DNA of 64,000 nt from Piscinibacter defluvii (GCF_004011805.1 NZ_RCHJ01000013.1:222967-286966); one strand, 5' to 3'. Numbered from the stretch's first letter, positions 10,743 through 23,207 are shown. The notes: generated by a model from the sequence alone, not told the origin. Translations and numbers: made by a program.

Positions 10743-12905
10743 TCAGTTGCTCGCTGCCGATGCCGGCGCGGCAGGCGCCGTGACGGCCGGCGGGCTGGCC
10801 TCGTGTGATGCCGCCTTGCTGGTGGCACCGCTCATCGGCAACAGCGGCACGATCAGCAGTGCCACGATGTTGATGATCTTGATCAGCGGGTTGACGGCCG
10901 GGCCAGCGGTGTCCTTGTAGGGGTCGCCGACCGTGTCGCCGGTCACTGCGGCCTTGTGCGCCTCGCCGCCCTTCTTGTGGGTCACGCCGGCATCGTCCTT
11001 GAAGCCTTCCTCGATCAGCTTCTTGGCGTTGTCCCAGGCGCCGCCGCCGGTGCACATCGAGATGGCGACGAACAGGCCGGTGACGATGGTGCCCATCAGC
11101 AGGCCGCCGAGCGCGGCCGGGCCGAGGAACAGGCCGACCAGGATCGGCACCACCACCGGCAACAGCGATGGGATGATCATCTCCTTGATCGCCGCGGTGG
11201 TCAGCATGTCGACCGCCTTGCCGTACTCGGGCTTGCCGGTGCCTTCCATGATGCCCTTGATGTCGCGGAACTGGCGGCGCACCTCGACCACCACCGAGCC
11301 CGCGGCGCGGCCGACCGCCTCCATCGCCATCGCGCCGAACAGGTAGGGGATCAGGCCGCCGATGAACAGGCCGATGATCACCATGTGGTTCGACAGGTCG
11401 AACGAGACGTGCATGCCGCGCGCCTCGAGCGCGTGCGTGTAGTCGGCGAACAGCACCAGCGCGGCCAAGCCGGCCGAGCCGATCGCGTAGCCCTTGGTGA
11501 CCGCCTTGGTGGTGTTGCCCACTGCGTCCAGCGGGTCGGTGATCTCGCGCACCTCCGGCGGCAGCTCGGCCATCTCGGCGATGCCGCCGGCGTTGTCGGT
11601 GATCGGGCCGTAGGCGTCCAGCGCGACCACGATGCCGGCCATGCTCAGCATCGAGGTGGCGGCGATCGCGATGCCGTACAGGCCGGCCAGCATGTAGGAC
11701 ACGATGATCGCAATGCAGACCATGATCACCGGCCATGCGGTCGACTTCATGCTCACGCCCAGGCCGGCGATGATGTTGGTGCCGTGGCCGGTGGTGGAGG
11801 CCTGCGCGACGTGCTTGACCGGCGCGTACTGCGTGCCGGTGTAGTACTCGGTGATCCACACCAGGCCGGCGGTCAGCAGCAGGCCCACGGCGCAGGCGCC
11901 GATCAGGCGCATCTGCGAGCCGGCGGCGCCGAGCGCGTTGTCGGGCACGACCAGCATCGTCACGCCGACGAAGGCGATGAACGACAGCACGCCGGCGACG
12001 ATCAGGCCCTTGTAGAGCGCCGGCATCACGTTCTTCATGCCGGGCGTGGCCTTGACGAAGCCGCAGCCGATGATCGAGGCGATGATCGACACGCCGCCCA
12101 GCACCAGCGGGTACACGGCCGCGGCCATCGGCGCGGCGCTGACCATCAGCGCGCCGAGCGCCATCGTGGCGATCAGCGTCACCGCGTAGGTCTCGAACAG
12201 GTCGGCGGCCATGCCGGCGCAGTCGCCGACGTTGTCGCCTACGTTGTCGGCGATCACCGCCGGGTTGCGCGGATCGTCCTCGGGGATGCCGGCCTCGACC
12301 TTGCCGACCAGGTCGGCGCCGACGTCCGCGCCCTTGGTGAAGATGCCGCCGCCCAGGCGCGCGAAGATCGAGATCAGCGAGGAGCCGAAGGCCAGGCCGA
12401 GCAGCGGCTTGAGCGTGGCCGACAGGCTCTTGTCCGGCGTGAGGTTGCCGTTGCCGGTGATGAACCAGAAGAAGATGCCCACGCCCAGCAGGCCCAGGCC
12501 CACCACCAGCATGCCGGTGATCGCGCCGCCCTTGAAGGCGACGTTCAGCGCCGGACCGATGCCCTGCGTGGCGGCCTGCGCGGTGCGCACGTTGGCGCGC
12601 ACCGAGACGTTCATGCCGATGAAGCCGCAGGCGCCGGAGAGCACCGCGCCGACCACGAAGCCCACGGCGGTGGTGCCGTCCAGGAAGATGCCGATCAGGA
12701 TGGCCAGCACGACGCCGACGATGCCGATGGTCTTGTACTGCCGCGCCAGGTAGGCCGCCGCGCCCTGCTGGATCGCGCCGGCGATCTCCTGCATGCGCGC
12801 ATTGCCGGCGCTCTGGCCGAGGATCCAGCTTCGCTGCACGAAGCCGTAGACGACCGCGGCCAGGCCACAGGCCAGCGCCAGGTACAACGCCACGTTGGTG
12901 GACAT
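10743..12905 (-). CDS. hppA: K+-independent membrane-bound proton-pumping pyrophosphatase
   Basis: 720-residue polytopic membrane enzyme (about 16 helices expected for the family) that couples PPi hydrolysis to proton export. The catalytic acidic loop [19 protein letters not shown] is intact. The ion-selectivity motif reads GNTTKAVT: the Lys and Thr at these positions mark the potassium-independent subclass. The ATG at 12905 has an AAGGAG site. It is divergent from soluble pyrophosphatase ppa. Confidence 0.96.
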   Translation of the reverse strand: MSTNVALYLALACGLAAVVYGFVQRSWILGQSAGNARMQEIAGAIQQGAAAYLARQYKTIGIVGVVLAILIGIFLDGTTAVGFVVGAVLSGACGFIGMNVSVRANVRTAQAATQGIGPALNVAFKGGAITGMLVVGLGLLGVGIFFWFITGNGNLTPDKSLSATLKPLLGLAFGSSLISIFARLGGGIFTKGADVGADLVGKVEAGIPEDDPRNPAVIADNVGDNVGDCAGMAADLFETYAVTLIATMALGALMVSAAPMAAAVYPLVLGGVSIIASIIGCGFVKATPGMKNVMPALYKGLIVAGVLSFIAFVGVTMLVVPDNALGAAGSQMRLIGACAVGLLLTAGLVWITEYYTGTQYAPVKHVAQASTTGHGTNIIAGLGVSMKSTAWPVIMVCIAIIVSYMLAGLYGIAIAATSMLSMAGIVVALDAYGPITDNAGGIAEMAELPPEVREITDPLDAVGNTTKAVTKGYAIGSAGLAALVLFADYTHALEARGMHVSFDLSNHMVIIGLFIGGLIPYLFGAMAMEAVGRAAGSVVVEVRRQFRDIKGIMEGTGKPEYGKAVDMLTTAAIKEMIIPSLLPVVVPILVGLFLGPAALGGLLMGTIVTGLFVAISMCTGGGAWDNAKKLIEEGFKDDAGVTHKKGGEAHKAAVTGDTVGDPYKDTAGPAVNPLIKIINIVALLIVPLLPMSGATSKAASHEASPPAVTAPAAPASAASN

Positions 12906-13136
12906 CAGGGGATCTCCTTCCTCGTCTCGAGTTCGATGGAATGTGAGGCAGGCTGCGCACGGCGCAGGCTCGCGCCGCCCCGCCCGCGGGACCGCGGCAT
13001 GCTACGGGATGGCTCGCGGCAAAGGCAACGCCGACCACATGGTGTTTTCCAGCGTTCCGTGCGGCAGGTCAATGTGTCAGGCCGCAGACAGTGCGCTGCG
13101 TAGAATCGACCGCAGTCCAAACGCTTTGAGCCCACC

Positions 13137-13676
13137 ATGAGCCTGCACAACGTGACCCCCGGCGCCAAGGCGCCCGACGAGTTCAACGTGATCATCGAGA
13201 TCCCGATGAATGCCGACCCGATCAAGTACGAGGTGGACAAGGAATCGGGCGCGATGTTCGTCGATCGCTTCATGACCACCGCGATGCACTACCCGTGCAA
13301 CTACGGCTACGTGCCGATGACGCTGGCCGACGACGGCGATCCGGTCGACGTGCTGGTGATCACGCCGTACGCGCTGTCGCCGGGCGTGGTGGTCACCTGC
13401 CGGCCGCTGGGCGTGCTCAAGATGGACGACGAGGCCGGCGGTGACGCCAAGCTGCTGGCCGTGCCAATCACCAAGGTCTGCCCGATCTACAGCCACTGGA
13501 ACAAGCCCGAGGACATCAACCAGATGCGCCTGAAGGCGATCCAGCACTTCTTCGAGCACTACAAGGACCTGGAAGCCGGCAAGTGGGTCAAGGTGCAGGG
13601 CTGGGAAGGGCCGGAGGCGGCCAAGCGCGAAGTCTCGGAGGGCATCGCGAGCTACCAGCGCAGCAAGCAGGGCTGA
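13137..13676 (+). CDS. ppa: Inorganic pyrophosphatase (soluble, family I)
   Basis: 179-residue cytoplasmic PPase that hydrolyses PPi to drive biosynthesis. It has the signature [10 protein letters not shown] and the active-site tract [12 protein letters not shown] possible -10 box TAGAAT (13101-13106) lies 30 bases before the ATG. The divergent arrangement with hppA places two alternative routes for PPi disposal side by side: heat-releasing here, energy-conserving there. Confidence 0.96.
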   Translation: MSLHNVTPGAKAPDEFNVIIEIPMNADPIKYEVDKESGAMFVDRFMTTAMHYPCNYGYVPMTLADDGDPVDVLVITPYALSPGVVVTCRPLGVLKMDDEAGGDAKLLAVPITKVCPIYSHWNKPEDINQMRLKAIQHFFEHYKDLEAGKWVKVQGWEGPEAAKREVSEGIASYQRSKQG

Positions 13677-13688
13677 AGGCCGCGGGTC

Positions 13689-14843
13689 TCAGGCCTTGAA
13701 CGGCCGGCGTTCGTCGAGTTCGTCGAGGTACTCGGCGACGCCAGCGCCCTCGCGCTCGAGGTAGTCGGCCACGGCCTGGGCGAACTGCGGGTGTGCGAGC
13801 CAGTGGGCCGAGCCGGTGGCCACCGGCAGCAGCCCGCGCGCCATCTTGTGCTCGCCCTGCGCGCCGCCCTCGAAGCGCCGATAGCCGTTCGCGATGCACC
13901 AGGCCAGCGGCTGGTAGTAGCAGGCCTCGAAGTGCAGGCAGCTCACGTGTTCGGTGCAGCCCCAGTAGCGCCCGAACGCGGCGCGCCGCGGCGGGTCGAG
14001 CGCGATCAGCGAGGCCGCGACGCGCTCGCTGCCGCGGCGCGCCACGAACATCAGCCAATGGCGCGCCATGGTCGCCTGCATGCGGGCGAAGAAGTCCCGC
14101 GTCAGGTAGGGCATCGAATGGTGCGCGCGGTAGGTGAGGGTGTAGCAGCGGTAGAAGAAGTCCCAGTCGGCGGTCGTGATGGCCTCGCCCTCGAGGGCCT
14201 CGAACACGATGCCGGCCTCGGCGACGCGGCGCCGCTCCTGCTGGATCTTCTTGCGCTTGTCGCGCTGCAGGGCGGCCAGGAAGGCCGCGAAGTCGGCATA
14301 GGGTGTGTCCTCCGGGTTGAGCCAGTGGAACTGCACCGTGCGGCGCGCCAGCCAGCCGGGGTCCTCGGTCGCCGCACGGTCGGCCTCGCTCGTGAACAGC
14401 AGGTGGACGGACGAGAGCTCGTTGTCGGTCGCGATGCGTCGCATCGCCGTGGCCAGCGCGGCGCGTGCCGCCGGCTCGGCGGCGAGCAGCCGGTCGCCCG
14501 GCACCGGCGTGAAGGGCACCGCACACAGCAGCTTCGGGTAATAGTCCAGACCATGGCGCTGGTAGGCATCGGCCCAGGCCCAGTCGAACACGTACTCGCC
14601 GTAGGAGTGCGACTTCAGGTACAGCGGGCAGGCTGCCACCAGCGCGCCGCCGCGCCGCGCCGCCAGGAACTGCGGCTGCCAGCCGGTGCGCGCCGTCGCG
14701 CTGCCCGACTCGTGCAGCGCGAGCAGGTACTCGTGGCGCATGAACGGGGTCGGCGCAGCACCGTTGTCGAGCAGCGTGTTCCATTCTCGTGCGTCGATCC
14801 GGCCGGGCTCGCCAACCACGCGGACCTCGAGGGAGAAGCTCAT
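13689..14843 (-). CDS. GNAT-like N-acetyltransferase (DUF482/COG3146)
   Basis: 384-residue protein of the COG3146 family, distant GNAT-fold acyltransferases of unknown substrate found widely in proteobacteria. Recognisable blocks are WNTLLDNGAAPTPFMRHEYL at the N-terminus, RDKRKKIQQERRRV in the middle and YRRFEGGAQGEHKMARGLLP near the C-terminus. It is convergent with ppa (12-base gap) and divergent from the P-II gene. The function is not established. Confidence 0.85.
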   Translation of the reverse strand: MSFSLEVRVVGEPGRIDAREWNTLLDNGAAPTPFMRHEYLLALHESGSATARTGWQPQFLAARRGGALVAACPLYLKSHSYGEYVFDWAWADAYQRHGLDYYPKLLCAVPFTPVPGDRLLAAEPAARAALATAMRRIATDNELSSVHLLFTSEADRAATEDPGWLARRTVQFHWLNPEDTPYADFAAFLAALQRDKRKKIQQERRRVAEAGIVFEALEGEAITTADWDFFYRCYTLTYRAHHSMPYLTRDFFARMQATMARHWLMFVARRGSERVAASLIALDPPRRAAFGRYWGCTEHVSCLHFEACYYQPLAWCIANGYRRFEGGAQGEHKMARGLLPVATGSAHWLAHPQFAQAVADYLEREGAGVAEYLDELDERRPFKA

Positions 14844-14856
14844 GCGGCGATGGTAG

Positions 14857-15249
<393 letters not shown>

Positions 15250-15268
15250 GCGGCGCACCGGGCCGGGC

Positions 15269-15856
15269 TCAGATCGCCCGGTAATCGTCCGGCGCGGTGG
15301 CGCCGGGCACGGCGGCGGCGATCGCGTCGAGCAGACGCGCCGGATCACCATCCACCTGCAGCAGCCCGTGCTGCGGCGGCGAGACGAAACCCTGCATCAC
15401 CGTCTGCTGCAGGAAGGCCAGCAGCGCGTCGTAGTACCCGGCGGCATTCAGCAGGCCGACCGGCTTGTCGTGGTAGCCGAGCTGGCGCCAGGTCCAGACC
15501 TCGAACAGTTCCTCGAAGGTGCCGATGCCGCCCGGCAGCGCGACGAAGGCGTCGCTGCGTTCGGCCATCAGGCGCTTGCGCTGGTGCATGGTGTCGACCA
15601 CGTGCAGTTCGGTCAGGCCGGCATGCCCCACCTCGCGCTGCATCAGCGAGCGCGGGATCACGCCGACCACCGGCGCACCGCCGGCCAGCGCAGCATCGGC
15701 CACCAGGCCCATCAGCCCGGCGCGGCCTCCGCCGTAGACCAGCTGCCAGCCGCGACGGGCGATCTCGGCACCGACCGCCCGGGCCGCCGCGGCGAAGGCC
15801 GGTGTCGCGCCCTCCCGCGAGCCGCAGTAGACGCACAGCGACAGGCGCGCCGTCAT
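15269..15856 (-). CDS. LOG family protein (TIGR00730; nucleoside 5'-monophosphate phosphoribohydrolase)
   Basis: 195-residue Rossmann-like protein with the LOG signature ALPGGIGTFEELFE and the N-terminal VYCGSREG. LOG enzymes release the base from cytokinin or purine nucleoside monophosphates; the bacterial physiological substrate is unclear. The ATG at 15856 forms an ATGA overlap with the dgkA stop, which decides the start over an upstream in-frame codon (15904). Confidence 0.9.
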   Translation of the reverse strand: MTARLSLCVYCGSREGATPAFAAAARAVGAEIARRGWQLVYGGGRAGLMGLVADAALAGGAPVVGVIPRSLMQREVGHAGLTELHVVDTMHQRKRLMAERSDAFVALPGGIGTFEELFEVWTWRQLGYHDKPVGLLNAAGYYDALLAFLQQTVMQGFVSPPQHGLLQVDGDPARLLDAIAAAVPGATAPDDYRAI

Positions 15857-16236
15857 GCCGCGCCCCAGCGCTGCCACAGGGCCGCCGCCCAGATGCCGCC
15901 GCACAGCAGCAGCGAGAGGAACACCGCGGCGCTGGCCAGGTCCTTGGCGCGCTTGGACAACTCGTGGAACTCGAAGGACACCCGGTCCACCGTGGCCTCG
16001 ATGCCCGAATTCAGCAGTTCGACGATCAGCACCAGCAGCACCGAGCCTGCCAGCAGGGCCACCTCGACCCAGCCGCGGCCGAGCCAGAACGCCAGCGGCA
16101 GCAGCACCGCGGCGAGCCAGAACTCCTGGCGGAATGCGCTTTCGCCGCGGTAGGCGGTGGTCAGCCCGTCGATCGAGTAGCCGGTAGCGCGCAGGAGTCG
16201 ATCCAGTCCGGTGCGGCCCTTGTGCGGATTGCTCAT
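15853..16236 (-). CDS. dgkA: Diacylglycerol kinase
   Basis: 127-residue integral membrane kinase that phosphorylates diacylglycerol to phosphatidic acid, recycling lipid from envelope glucan synthesis. It has three hydrophobic helices and the family motif around VELLNSGIEATVDRVSFEFH (Glu/Asn catalytic region). The start at MSNPHKGRTG gives the standard length. It overlaps the LOG gene by 4 bases. Confidence 0.94.
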   Translation of the reverse strand: MSNPHKGRTGLDRLLRATGYSIDGLTTAYRGESAFRQEFWLAAVLLPLAFWLGRGWVEVALLAGSVLLVLIVELLNSGIEATVDRVSFEFHELSKRAKDLASAAVFLSLLLCGGIWAAALWQRWGAA

Positions 16237-16259
16237 CGGGCCGGATTCTGCCTTGCGCC

Positions 16260-16805
16260 TCAGCGGCGCGGCGGCGGTCGCCAGGTGACGAGCCGTGTGC
16301 CGCAGGCCAGGTCGTGCCAGAACTGCCGCTCGCGATTGGACAGCGCCAGCATGGCGTAGCCGACCACCCCGGCCAGCAGCAGCACCGTCACCTCCAGCCC
16401 GCTGCGCAGGCCGGACAGGTAGAGCGCCGCCAGCGCCGGCGCGAACCAGAGCCAGCACAGCAGGTAGCGGGCGAAGGCGCGTGCCTGGGTGACCGGCGCG
16501 CCGTTGCGGTCGACCAGGCGGATGTGCCAGGCCTTCATCGCCACGGTCTGCCCACCATGGCTCCAGAACCAGACGAAGTAGATCGCCAGCACCAGGAACA
16601 GGAAGCCCTGCAGTCCGTGCCGGCCCACGAGCGCGTGGCGCTGCTGGGTCAGGGTGGAGAACAGCCAGCCCGAGATCATCAGCACGCCGAACAGCAGCAC
16701 CCCCTCGTAGACGAAGCAGGCCATGCGCCGGCGCAGGCTCGGCACGCCGGTGCCCAGGTCGACACCGCCGGGGCGCTCCCCGGCCGCTGCTGCCTCGGGG
16801 CTCAT
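16260..16805 (-). CDS. RDD family membrane protein
   Basis: 181-residue membrane protein with the RDD domain: RRRMACFVYEGVLLFGVL starts the first helix, followed by two to three more hydrophobic segments and the conserved motif GQTVAMKAWHIRLV. RDD proteins are poorly understood; some act as ion antiporters. It overlaps the DUF3106 stop by ATGA and ends the sigma-factor operon. Confidence 0.88.
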   Translation of the reverse strand: MSPEAAAAGERPGGVDLGTGVPSLRRRMACFVYEGVLLFGVLMISGWLFSTLTQQRHALVGRHGLQGFLFLVLAIYFVWFWSHGGQTVAMKAWHIRLVDRNGAPVTQARAFARYLLCWLWFAPALAALYLSGLRSGLEVTVLLLAGVVGYAMLALSNRERQFWHDLACGTRLVTWRPPPRR

Positions 16806-17506
16806 CGGGCGCCGCGTCGTCCGGCGGAGGCGCCGGCGTCGACCGGGCGCGCCGCCGCGGCCTGCGGGCCGCGCTGCGGCAGCAAGGTCGTCTTGTCGAC
16901 CAGCCCCGGCGTCGCCGCGATCTTCGGCAGCCCCGGCTGCTGGTGCGCGGGCGGGGCGGGTCGCTTGGTGATGAGCGAGGTGGTGGCGCCCGGAGCGGCC
17001 TGAACGACCGTCGGTGCGACCGGGCGCGGCGGCGGCGCGTAGGCCGGATTGGGCACGATGTTGGACTTGGTCTGGTTGGCCTCGCGCGCGGTGCTCACCG
17101 GCGCCACGGGAGACTTGCCGGCCCCGAGCTGCTTGCGCTGCTCGGGCGTCAGCGCCTGATAGGCCTGCCACCGGGCTTGGCGCTCCTGCGGCGCGAGCTG
17201 GCGGGCTTCCTGGAAGTTCTGCCGGGCCTGGCCGCGCTCGGCCGGCGACAGCTTGGCCCACTGCGTCATGCGGTTCGACATGCGCTGCTGCTCCTCGGGA
17301 GGCAGGGTGTGGAAACGCGAGGCGATCTCGATCCACTTCTGCTTGCGCGAGGCGTCGATGGAGGACCAGTCGCGCTCCAGCGGCTTCAGTGCCGAGCGCT
17401 GCGTGGCCGACAGTTCCTGCCAGCGCGGGCCCTCCTCGGCGCACACCGACCCCGCCGCGGACAGCAGCGTCAGTGCGATCATGGCGGCGAAGGCGCGGGC
17501 GTGCAT
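16802..17506 (-). CDS. DUF3106 domain protein, exported
   Basis: 234-residue protein with an N-terminal signal peptide (MHARAFAAMIALTLLSAAGS, likely cleaved before EEGPRW). The mature part has repeated Trp/Pro-rich helical segments such as WKLSPAERGQ-like and LPPEEQQRM motifs that define DUF3106, then a Pro/Ala-rich C-terminus. The function is unknown. It lies downstream of an ECF sigma factor and DUF3619 gene, an arrangement conserved in Burkholderiales. Confidence 0.85.
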   Translation of the reverse strand: MHARAFAAMIALTLLSAAGSVCAEEGPRWQELSATQRSALKPLERDWSSIDASRKQKWIEIASRFHTLPPEEQQRMSNRMTQWAKLSPAERGQARQNFQEARQLAPQERQARWQAYQALTPEQRKQLGAGKSPVAPVSTAREANQTKSNIVPNPAYAPPPRPVAPTVVQAAPGATTSLITKRPAPPAHQQPGLPKIAATPGLVDKTTLLPQRGPQAAAARPVDAGASAGRRGAR

Positions 17507-17516
17507 GGCCGGCGCC

Positions 17517-17957
17517 TCACTCGCTCGGTGTCTTGAGGAACTCGGCGAATCCCGGGTCCGTGTAGGCGGCCGGCGGCAGGTCGTCGATCAGCAGTTCGGC
17601 GTCGATGTCGGCCGCCGTGGCGATCTGGGACTGGGTGTGCAGGTGCTCGATCAGCAGCAAGCCCGCCGCCAACACGGCCAACGGCAGCACCGAGGCCAGC
17701 TTGACCCACCACCCGCCGCCGCCCAGCAGGGCCGCCGACGAGCCGGAACTCACGAGCGCCGGCGCAGCCGCCGGGGCGGCCGCGCGTGCCAAGCGCGCGC
17801 GTTCGAGGGCCTTCTCGCGGGCGAAGCGCAGGCGCTCGGAGAGATCGGCCTCGAGCGCGTCGGCGCCCTCGGACAGGCGCCCGGCGACCCGGAACGCGAG
17901 GCGCGCCTGCATCGCCTCGACAACGGCGGCAGAAACGGTGCGGTTCGAGTTCTTCAC
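17517..17957 (-). CDS. DUF3619 family membrane protein, possible sigma-factor partner
   Basis: 146-residue protein with one central transmembrane segment (WWVKLASVLPLAVLAAGLLL). The cytoplasmic N-terminus is helical and charged; the C-terminal part is predicted outside. The GTG start at 17957 overlaps the sigma-factor stop (GTGA). Single-span proteins translationally coupled to an ECF sigma factor are often anti-sigma factors, so that role is suggested by position only. Confidence 0.83.
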   Translation of the reverse strand: MKNSNRTVSAAVVEAMQARLAFRVAGRLSEGADALEADLSERLRFAREKALERARLARAAAPAAAPALVSSGSSAALLGGGGWWVKLASVLPLAVLAAGLLLIEHLHTQSQIATAADIDAELLIDDLPPAAYTDPGFAEFLKTPSE

Positions 17958-18520
17958 AGTGCGATTCCCTTTGCCTGCAGCGCCTTCGCGAGCGCATGAA
18001 CCGCCCGCGAGCAATGTGTCTTGACGCTGCCCTCCGAACAACCCATCGCGCTGGCGGTCTCGGCGACATCGAGTTCCTCCCAGTAACGCAGCAGGAAGGC
18101 CTCCCGTTGACGTGCCGGCAATGCCGCCACCTCCTGCTCGATGGCTAGCAGGATCTGCGCCCTCGACACCGTGTCCTGAGCGCTCTCCAGGCCCGCCACC
18201 GCGTCCAGCGATTCGAGAGTTTCCAGGATGTCGAAGTCGCCGTCGCCATCCGACGATTCGAAATCGGAGAAGTTCCGCACATAGGCATTGCGCACCTTCT
18301 GGCGCCGGAACCAGTCCATCGTGGCGTTGGACAGGATGCGCTGGAACAGCAGCGGCAGTTCGGCGGCCGGCCGGTCGACGTATTTCTCCGCCAGGCGGAT
18401 CATCGCGTCCTGCACGATGTCCAGGGCCGCTTCCTCGTCGCGCACCGCGTACACGACGCGCTTGAAGGCCCGCTTCTCGGCGCTCTTGAGGAAGTCGGAG
18501 AGTTCTTTGTCTGAGGCCAA
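17954..18520 (-). CDS. RNA polymerase sigma factor, ECF type
   Basis: 188-residue sigma-70 family protein with region 2 (ERAFKRVVYAVRDEEAALDI, then VQDAMIRLAEKY) and region 4 HTH (LPARQREAFLLRYWEELDVA, then ETASAMGCSEGSVKTH). Regions 1 and 3 are missing, as in ECF factors. It heads the sigma-DUF3619-DUF3106-RDD operon. The regulon is unknown. Confidence 0.92.
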   Translation of the reverse strand: MASDKELSDFLKSAEKRAFKRVVYAVRDEEAALDIVQDAMIRLAEKYVDRPAAELPLLFQRILSNATMDWFRRQKVRNAYVRNFSDFESSDGDGDFDILETLESLDAVAGLESAQDTVSRAQILLAIEQEVAALPARQREAFLLRYWEELDVAETASAMGCSEGSVKTHCSRAVHALAKALQAKGIAL

Positions 18521-18773
18521 GGGGCGGGCGGCACGGGCGCAGGCCCGGAAGGTCGGCCGGGATTATGTCATCGCGTCCCGTGCGCGCCCGGCTTGGCGCG
18601 GGCGGTGTGCAAGCACATGTCATAATGCTGCTTTGCACAACAGCTGGGTCATCAGCTGGACGCCCGACCAAGGGCGCCTTGTTTGTTGATCGCGCAGGCA
18701 CCACACCCGGCTCACGAGGCTGCGGAGAGGTGCACCGATGGTTTTTCGTCAGAGAAATTCACAGAGGTTCGTC

Positions 18774-20552
18774 ATGGACATGTCTGCCGCGGAAGTCAAG
18801 CGTGCCGCTTCGGCACAACCGCATCCCTCCTCCCCCCAAGCCGACCCGAACGGATCGGAAATCCTCGTCCGCTGCCTGCAGGCCGAGAACGTCAAGTACC
18901 TCTGGGGCTACCCCGGCGGTGCGGTGCTCTACATCTACGACGCGCTGTACAAGCAGGACAGCATCCAGCATGTGCTGGTGCGCCACGAGCAGGCCGCCGT
19001 GCACGCCGCCGACGGCTACGCCCGCGCCACCGGCGAGGTGGGCGTCGCGCTGGTCACCTCGGGCCCGGGCGTCACGAATGCCGTCACCGGCATCGCAACC
19101 GCCTACATGGACTCGATCCCGATGGTGATCATCACCGGCCAGGTCCCCACCCCGGCGATCGGCCTGGACGCCTTCCAGGAGTGCGACACCGTCGGCATCA
19201 CGCGCCCGATCGTCAAGCACAACTTCCTGGTCAAGGACGTGCGCGAGCTGGCGCTGACGCTCAAGAAGGCCTTCCACATCGCCCGCACCGGCCGCCCGGG
19301 CCCTGTGGTGGTGGACATCCCGAAGGACGTGTCGCTCAAGACCGCGCCGTTCCACTATCCGGCCACGGTCGAGATGCGCTCGTACAACCCGGTGCGCAAG
19401 GGCCACGGCGGGCAGATCCGCAAGGCGGTGCAGCTGCTGCTGGGGGCCAAGCGCCCCTACATCTACACCGGCGGCGGCGTGATCCTGGGCAACGCCTCGG
19501 CCGAGCTGCGCGAGCTGGTCAACCTGCTCGGCTACCCCTGCACCAACACGCTGATGGGCCTGGGCGCCTTCCCGTCCAGCGACCCGAAGTTCCTCGGCAT
19601 GCTGGGCATGCACGGCACCTACGAAGCGAACATGACGATGCAGAACTGCGACGTCCTGCTCGCCGTCGGTGCCCGCTTCGACGACCGCGTGATCGGCAAC
19701 CCGGCGCACTTTGCCTCGGTGCAGCGCAAGATCGTGCACATCGACATCGACCCGTCGTCGATCTCCAAGCGCGTCAAGGTCGACATCCCGATCGTCGGCG
19801 ACGTGAAGGACGTGCTGCAGGAGCTGATCGCCCAGCTCAAGGAGGCCCAGGCCAAGCCCGACGTGCATTCGCTGTCGGCCTGGTGGGGCCAGATCAACGA
19901 GTGGCGCAAGCGCGAGTGCCTGCGCTACAAGAACAGCACCGAGGTGATCAAGCCGCAGTACGTGGTCGACAAGCTCTGGGAGCTGACCAAGGATCGCGAC
20001 ACCTACATCACCTCCGACGTCGGCCAGCACCAGATGTGGGCGGCCCAGTACTACCGCTTCGACGAGCCGCGCCGCTGGATCAACTCCGGCGGCCTGGGCA
20101 CGATGGGCGTGGGCCTGCCCTACGCGATGGGCATCAAGCTCGCCAAGCCGGACGCGGACGTGTTCTGCATCACCGGCGAGGGCTCTATCCAGATGTGCAT
20201 CCAGGAACTCTCGACCTGCTCGCAGTACAAGACGCCGGTCAAGATCATCTCGCTGAACAACCGCTACCTGGGCATGGTGCGGCAATGGCAGGAGCTGGAC
20301 TACCAGGGCCGCTACTCGCACAGCTACATGGACGCGCTGCCCGACTTCGTCAAGCTCGCCGAGGCCTACGGCCATGTCGGCCTGCTGATCGAGAAACCGG
20401 GCGACGTCGAGCCCGCGCTGCGCGAGGCCATCAAGCTGAAGGACCGCACGGTGTTCCTCGACGTGCGCACCGACCCGACCGAGAACGTCTGGCCGATGGT
20501 CAAGGCGGGCAAGGGCATCACCGAGATGCTGCTGGGCTCCGAGGACCTGTGA
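18774..20552 (+). CDS. ilvB: Acetolactate synthase large (catalytic) subunit
   Basis: ThDP-dependent acetohydroxyacid synthase, 592 residues; first common step of valine, leucine and isoleucine synthesis. It has the N-terminal PYR domain ([14 protein letters not shown] with catalytic Glu in [15 protein letters not shown]), a central FAD-binding region and the ThDP motif from [11 protein letters not shown] to [13 protein letters not shown]. The ATG at 18774 gives MDMSAAE, resembling relatives; an in-frame ATG at 18738 with a good GGAGAGG site is a real alternative. The upstream 250 bases hold an extended -10-like TGTCATAAT (18618-18626) and a weak GC hairpin (18661-18676) followed by T-rich sequence. 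Confidence 0.95.
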   Translation: MDMSAAEVKRAASAQPHPSSPQADPNGSEILVRCLQAENVKYLWGYPGGAVLYIYDALYKQDSIQHVLVRHEQAAVHAADGYARATGEVGVALVTSGPGVTNAVTGIATAYMDSIPMVIITGQVPTPAIGLDAFQECDTVGITRPIVKHNFLVKDVRELALTLKKAFHIARTGRPGPVVVDIPKDVSLKTAPFHYPATVEMRSYNPVRKGHGGQIRKAVQLLLGAKRPYIYTGGGVILGNASAELRELVNLLGYPCTNTLMGLGAFPSSDPKFLGMLGMHGTYEANMTMQNCDVLLAVGARFDDRVIGNPAHFASVQRKIVHIDIDPSSISKRVKVDIPIVGDVKDVLQELIAQLKEAQAKPDVHSLSAWWGQINEWRKRECLRYKNSTEVIKPQYVVDKLWELTKDRDTYITSDVGQHQMWAAQYYRFDEPRRWINSGGLGTMGVGLPYAMGIKLAKPDADVFCITGEGSIQMCIQELSTCSQYKTPVKIISLNNRYLGMVRQWQELDYQGRYSHSYMDALPDFVKLAEAYGHVGLLIEKPGDVEPALREAIKLKDRTVFLDVRTDPTENVWPMVKAGKGITEMLLGSEDL

Positions 20553-22253
<1,701 letters not shown>

Positions 22254-22271
22254 GCGGGTATCCTCGCGTCC

Positions 22272-23096
22272 ATGAACGACGCACCGGACCCGGCGCACGA
22301 CGACGCGGAGCACGCTCCGCGTCCGCGGCGCAAGGGCATCTACATCCTGCCCAACCTGTTCACGCTGGCCGCGCTGTTCGGCGGCTTCTATGCCATCGTG
22401 ATGGCGATGAACCAGCGTTTCGAGCAGGCCGCCATCGGCGTGTTCTGCGCGATGGTGCTGGACAGCCTGGACGGCCGCGTGGCGCGCATGACGAACACGC
22501 AGAGCGCCTTCGGCGAGCAGATGGACAGCCTGTCCGACATGGTGTCCTTCGGCGCCGCGCCGGCCCTGGTGGTCTACGAGTGGGCGCTCAAGGGCATGGG
22601 CAAGCTGGGCTGGATCGCGGCCTTCGTCTACTGCGCGGCGGCGGCGCTGCGCCTCGCGCGCTTCAACGTCAACGTCGGCGTGGTCGACAAGCGCTACTTC
22701 CAGGGCCTGCCGAGCCCGGCGGCGGCGGCGTTGGTGATGGGCTTCATCTGGCTGATGGACGACAGCGGCTACCGCGGTTTCCGCGAGGGGCCCTGGCTCG
22801 GCTGGGTGGCGATGGGCTTCACGCTCTACGCCGGGCTGACGATGGTCACCAACGTGCCCTTCTACAGCTTCAAGGACGTGCACTTCAAGCGCTCGGTGCC
22901 GTTCATCGTCACCGTCGCGATCGTGCTGGCCTTCGGCCTGATCGCCTACCACCCGCCCACCGTGCTGTTCGGGCTGTTCGTGGTCTACGGCCTGTCGGGC
23001 TATGTCGTGTACGGCTACCGCAAGACCAAGGGCAAGCCGGTCAGCGTGATCGCCACCTCGACCGACGAGCCCGACGAGCAGGGCCTGCACCAATGA
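22272..23096 (+). CDS. pssA: CDP-diacylglycerol--serine O-phosphatidyltransferase
   Basis: 274-residue membrane enzyme making phosphatidylserine, the precursor of phosphatidylethanolamine. The CDP-alcohol phosphotransferase motif D-G-x2-A-R-x8-G-x3-D-x3-D is exact at about residues 66-88 (beginning DGRVARMTN). Several hydrophobic helices follow. It follows ilvC by 18 bases. Its stop overlaps an ATG that is in frame with the leuA leader peptide. Confidence 0.93.
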   Translation: MNDAPDPAHDDAEHAPRPRRKGIYILPNLFTLAALFGGFYAIVMAMNQRFEQAAIGVFCAMVLDSLDGRVARMTNTQSAFGEQMDSLSDMVSFGAAPALVVYEWALKGMGKLGWIAAFVYCAAAALRLARFNVNVGVVDKRYFQGLPSPAAAALVMGFIWLMDDSGYRGFREGPWLGWVAMGFTLYAGLTMVTNVPFYSFKDVHFKRSVPFIVTVAIVLAFGLIAYHPPTVLFGLFVVYGLSGYVVYGYRKTKGKPVSVIATSTDEPDEQGLHQ

Positions 23097-23119
23097 CGGG
23101 CCTGTGCTACATTGCGGCG

Positions 23120-23179
23120 ATGACGTTCGGTCCCGCGATCACGCTAGCGCTTCTCCTAGGAGTTCCACGGGCTCGCTGA
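23120..23179 (+). CDS. leuA leader peptide (attenuator)
   Basis: 19-residue open frame ending ITLALLLGVPRAR. Four of five consecutive codons are Leu (CTA GCG CTT CTC CTA), and CTA and CTT are rare in this high-GC genome, exactly what a leucine-sensing leader needs. An in-frame ATG at 23093 overlaps the pssA stop (ATGA), which would give a 28-residue leader coupled to pssA. An extended -10-like TGCTACATT (23105-23113) lies just upstream. A terminator hairpin follows at 23208. Confidence 0.75.
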   Translation: MTFGPAITLALLLGVPRAR

Positions 23180-23207
23180 TCGTCCACGTCCATCCGTTTC
23201 CGATCCG

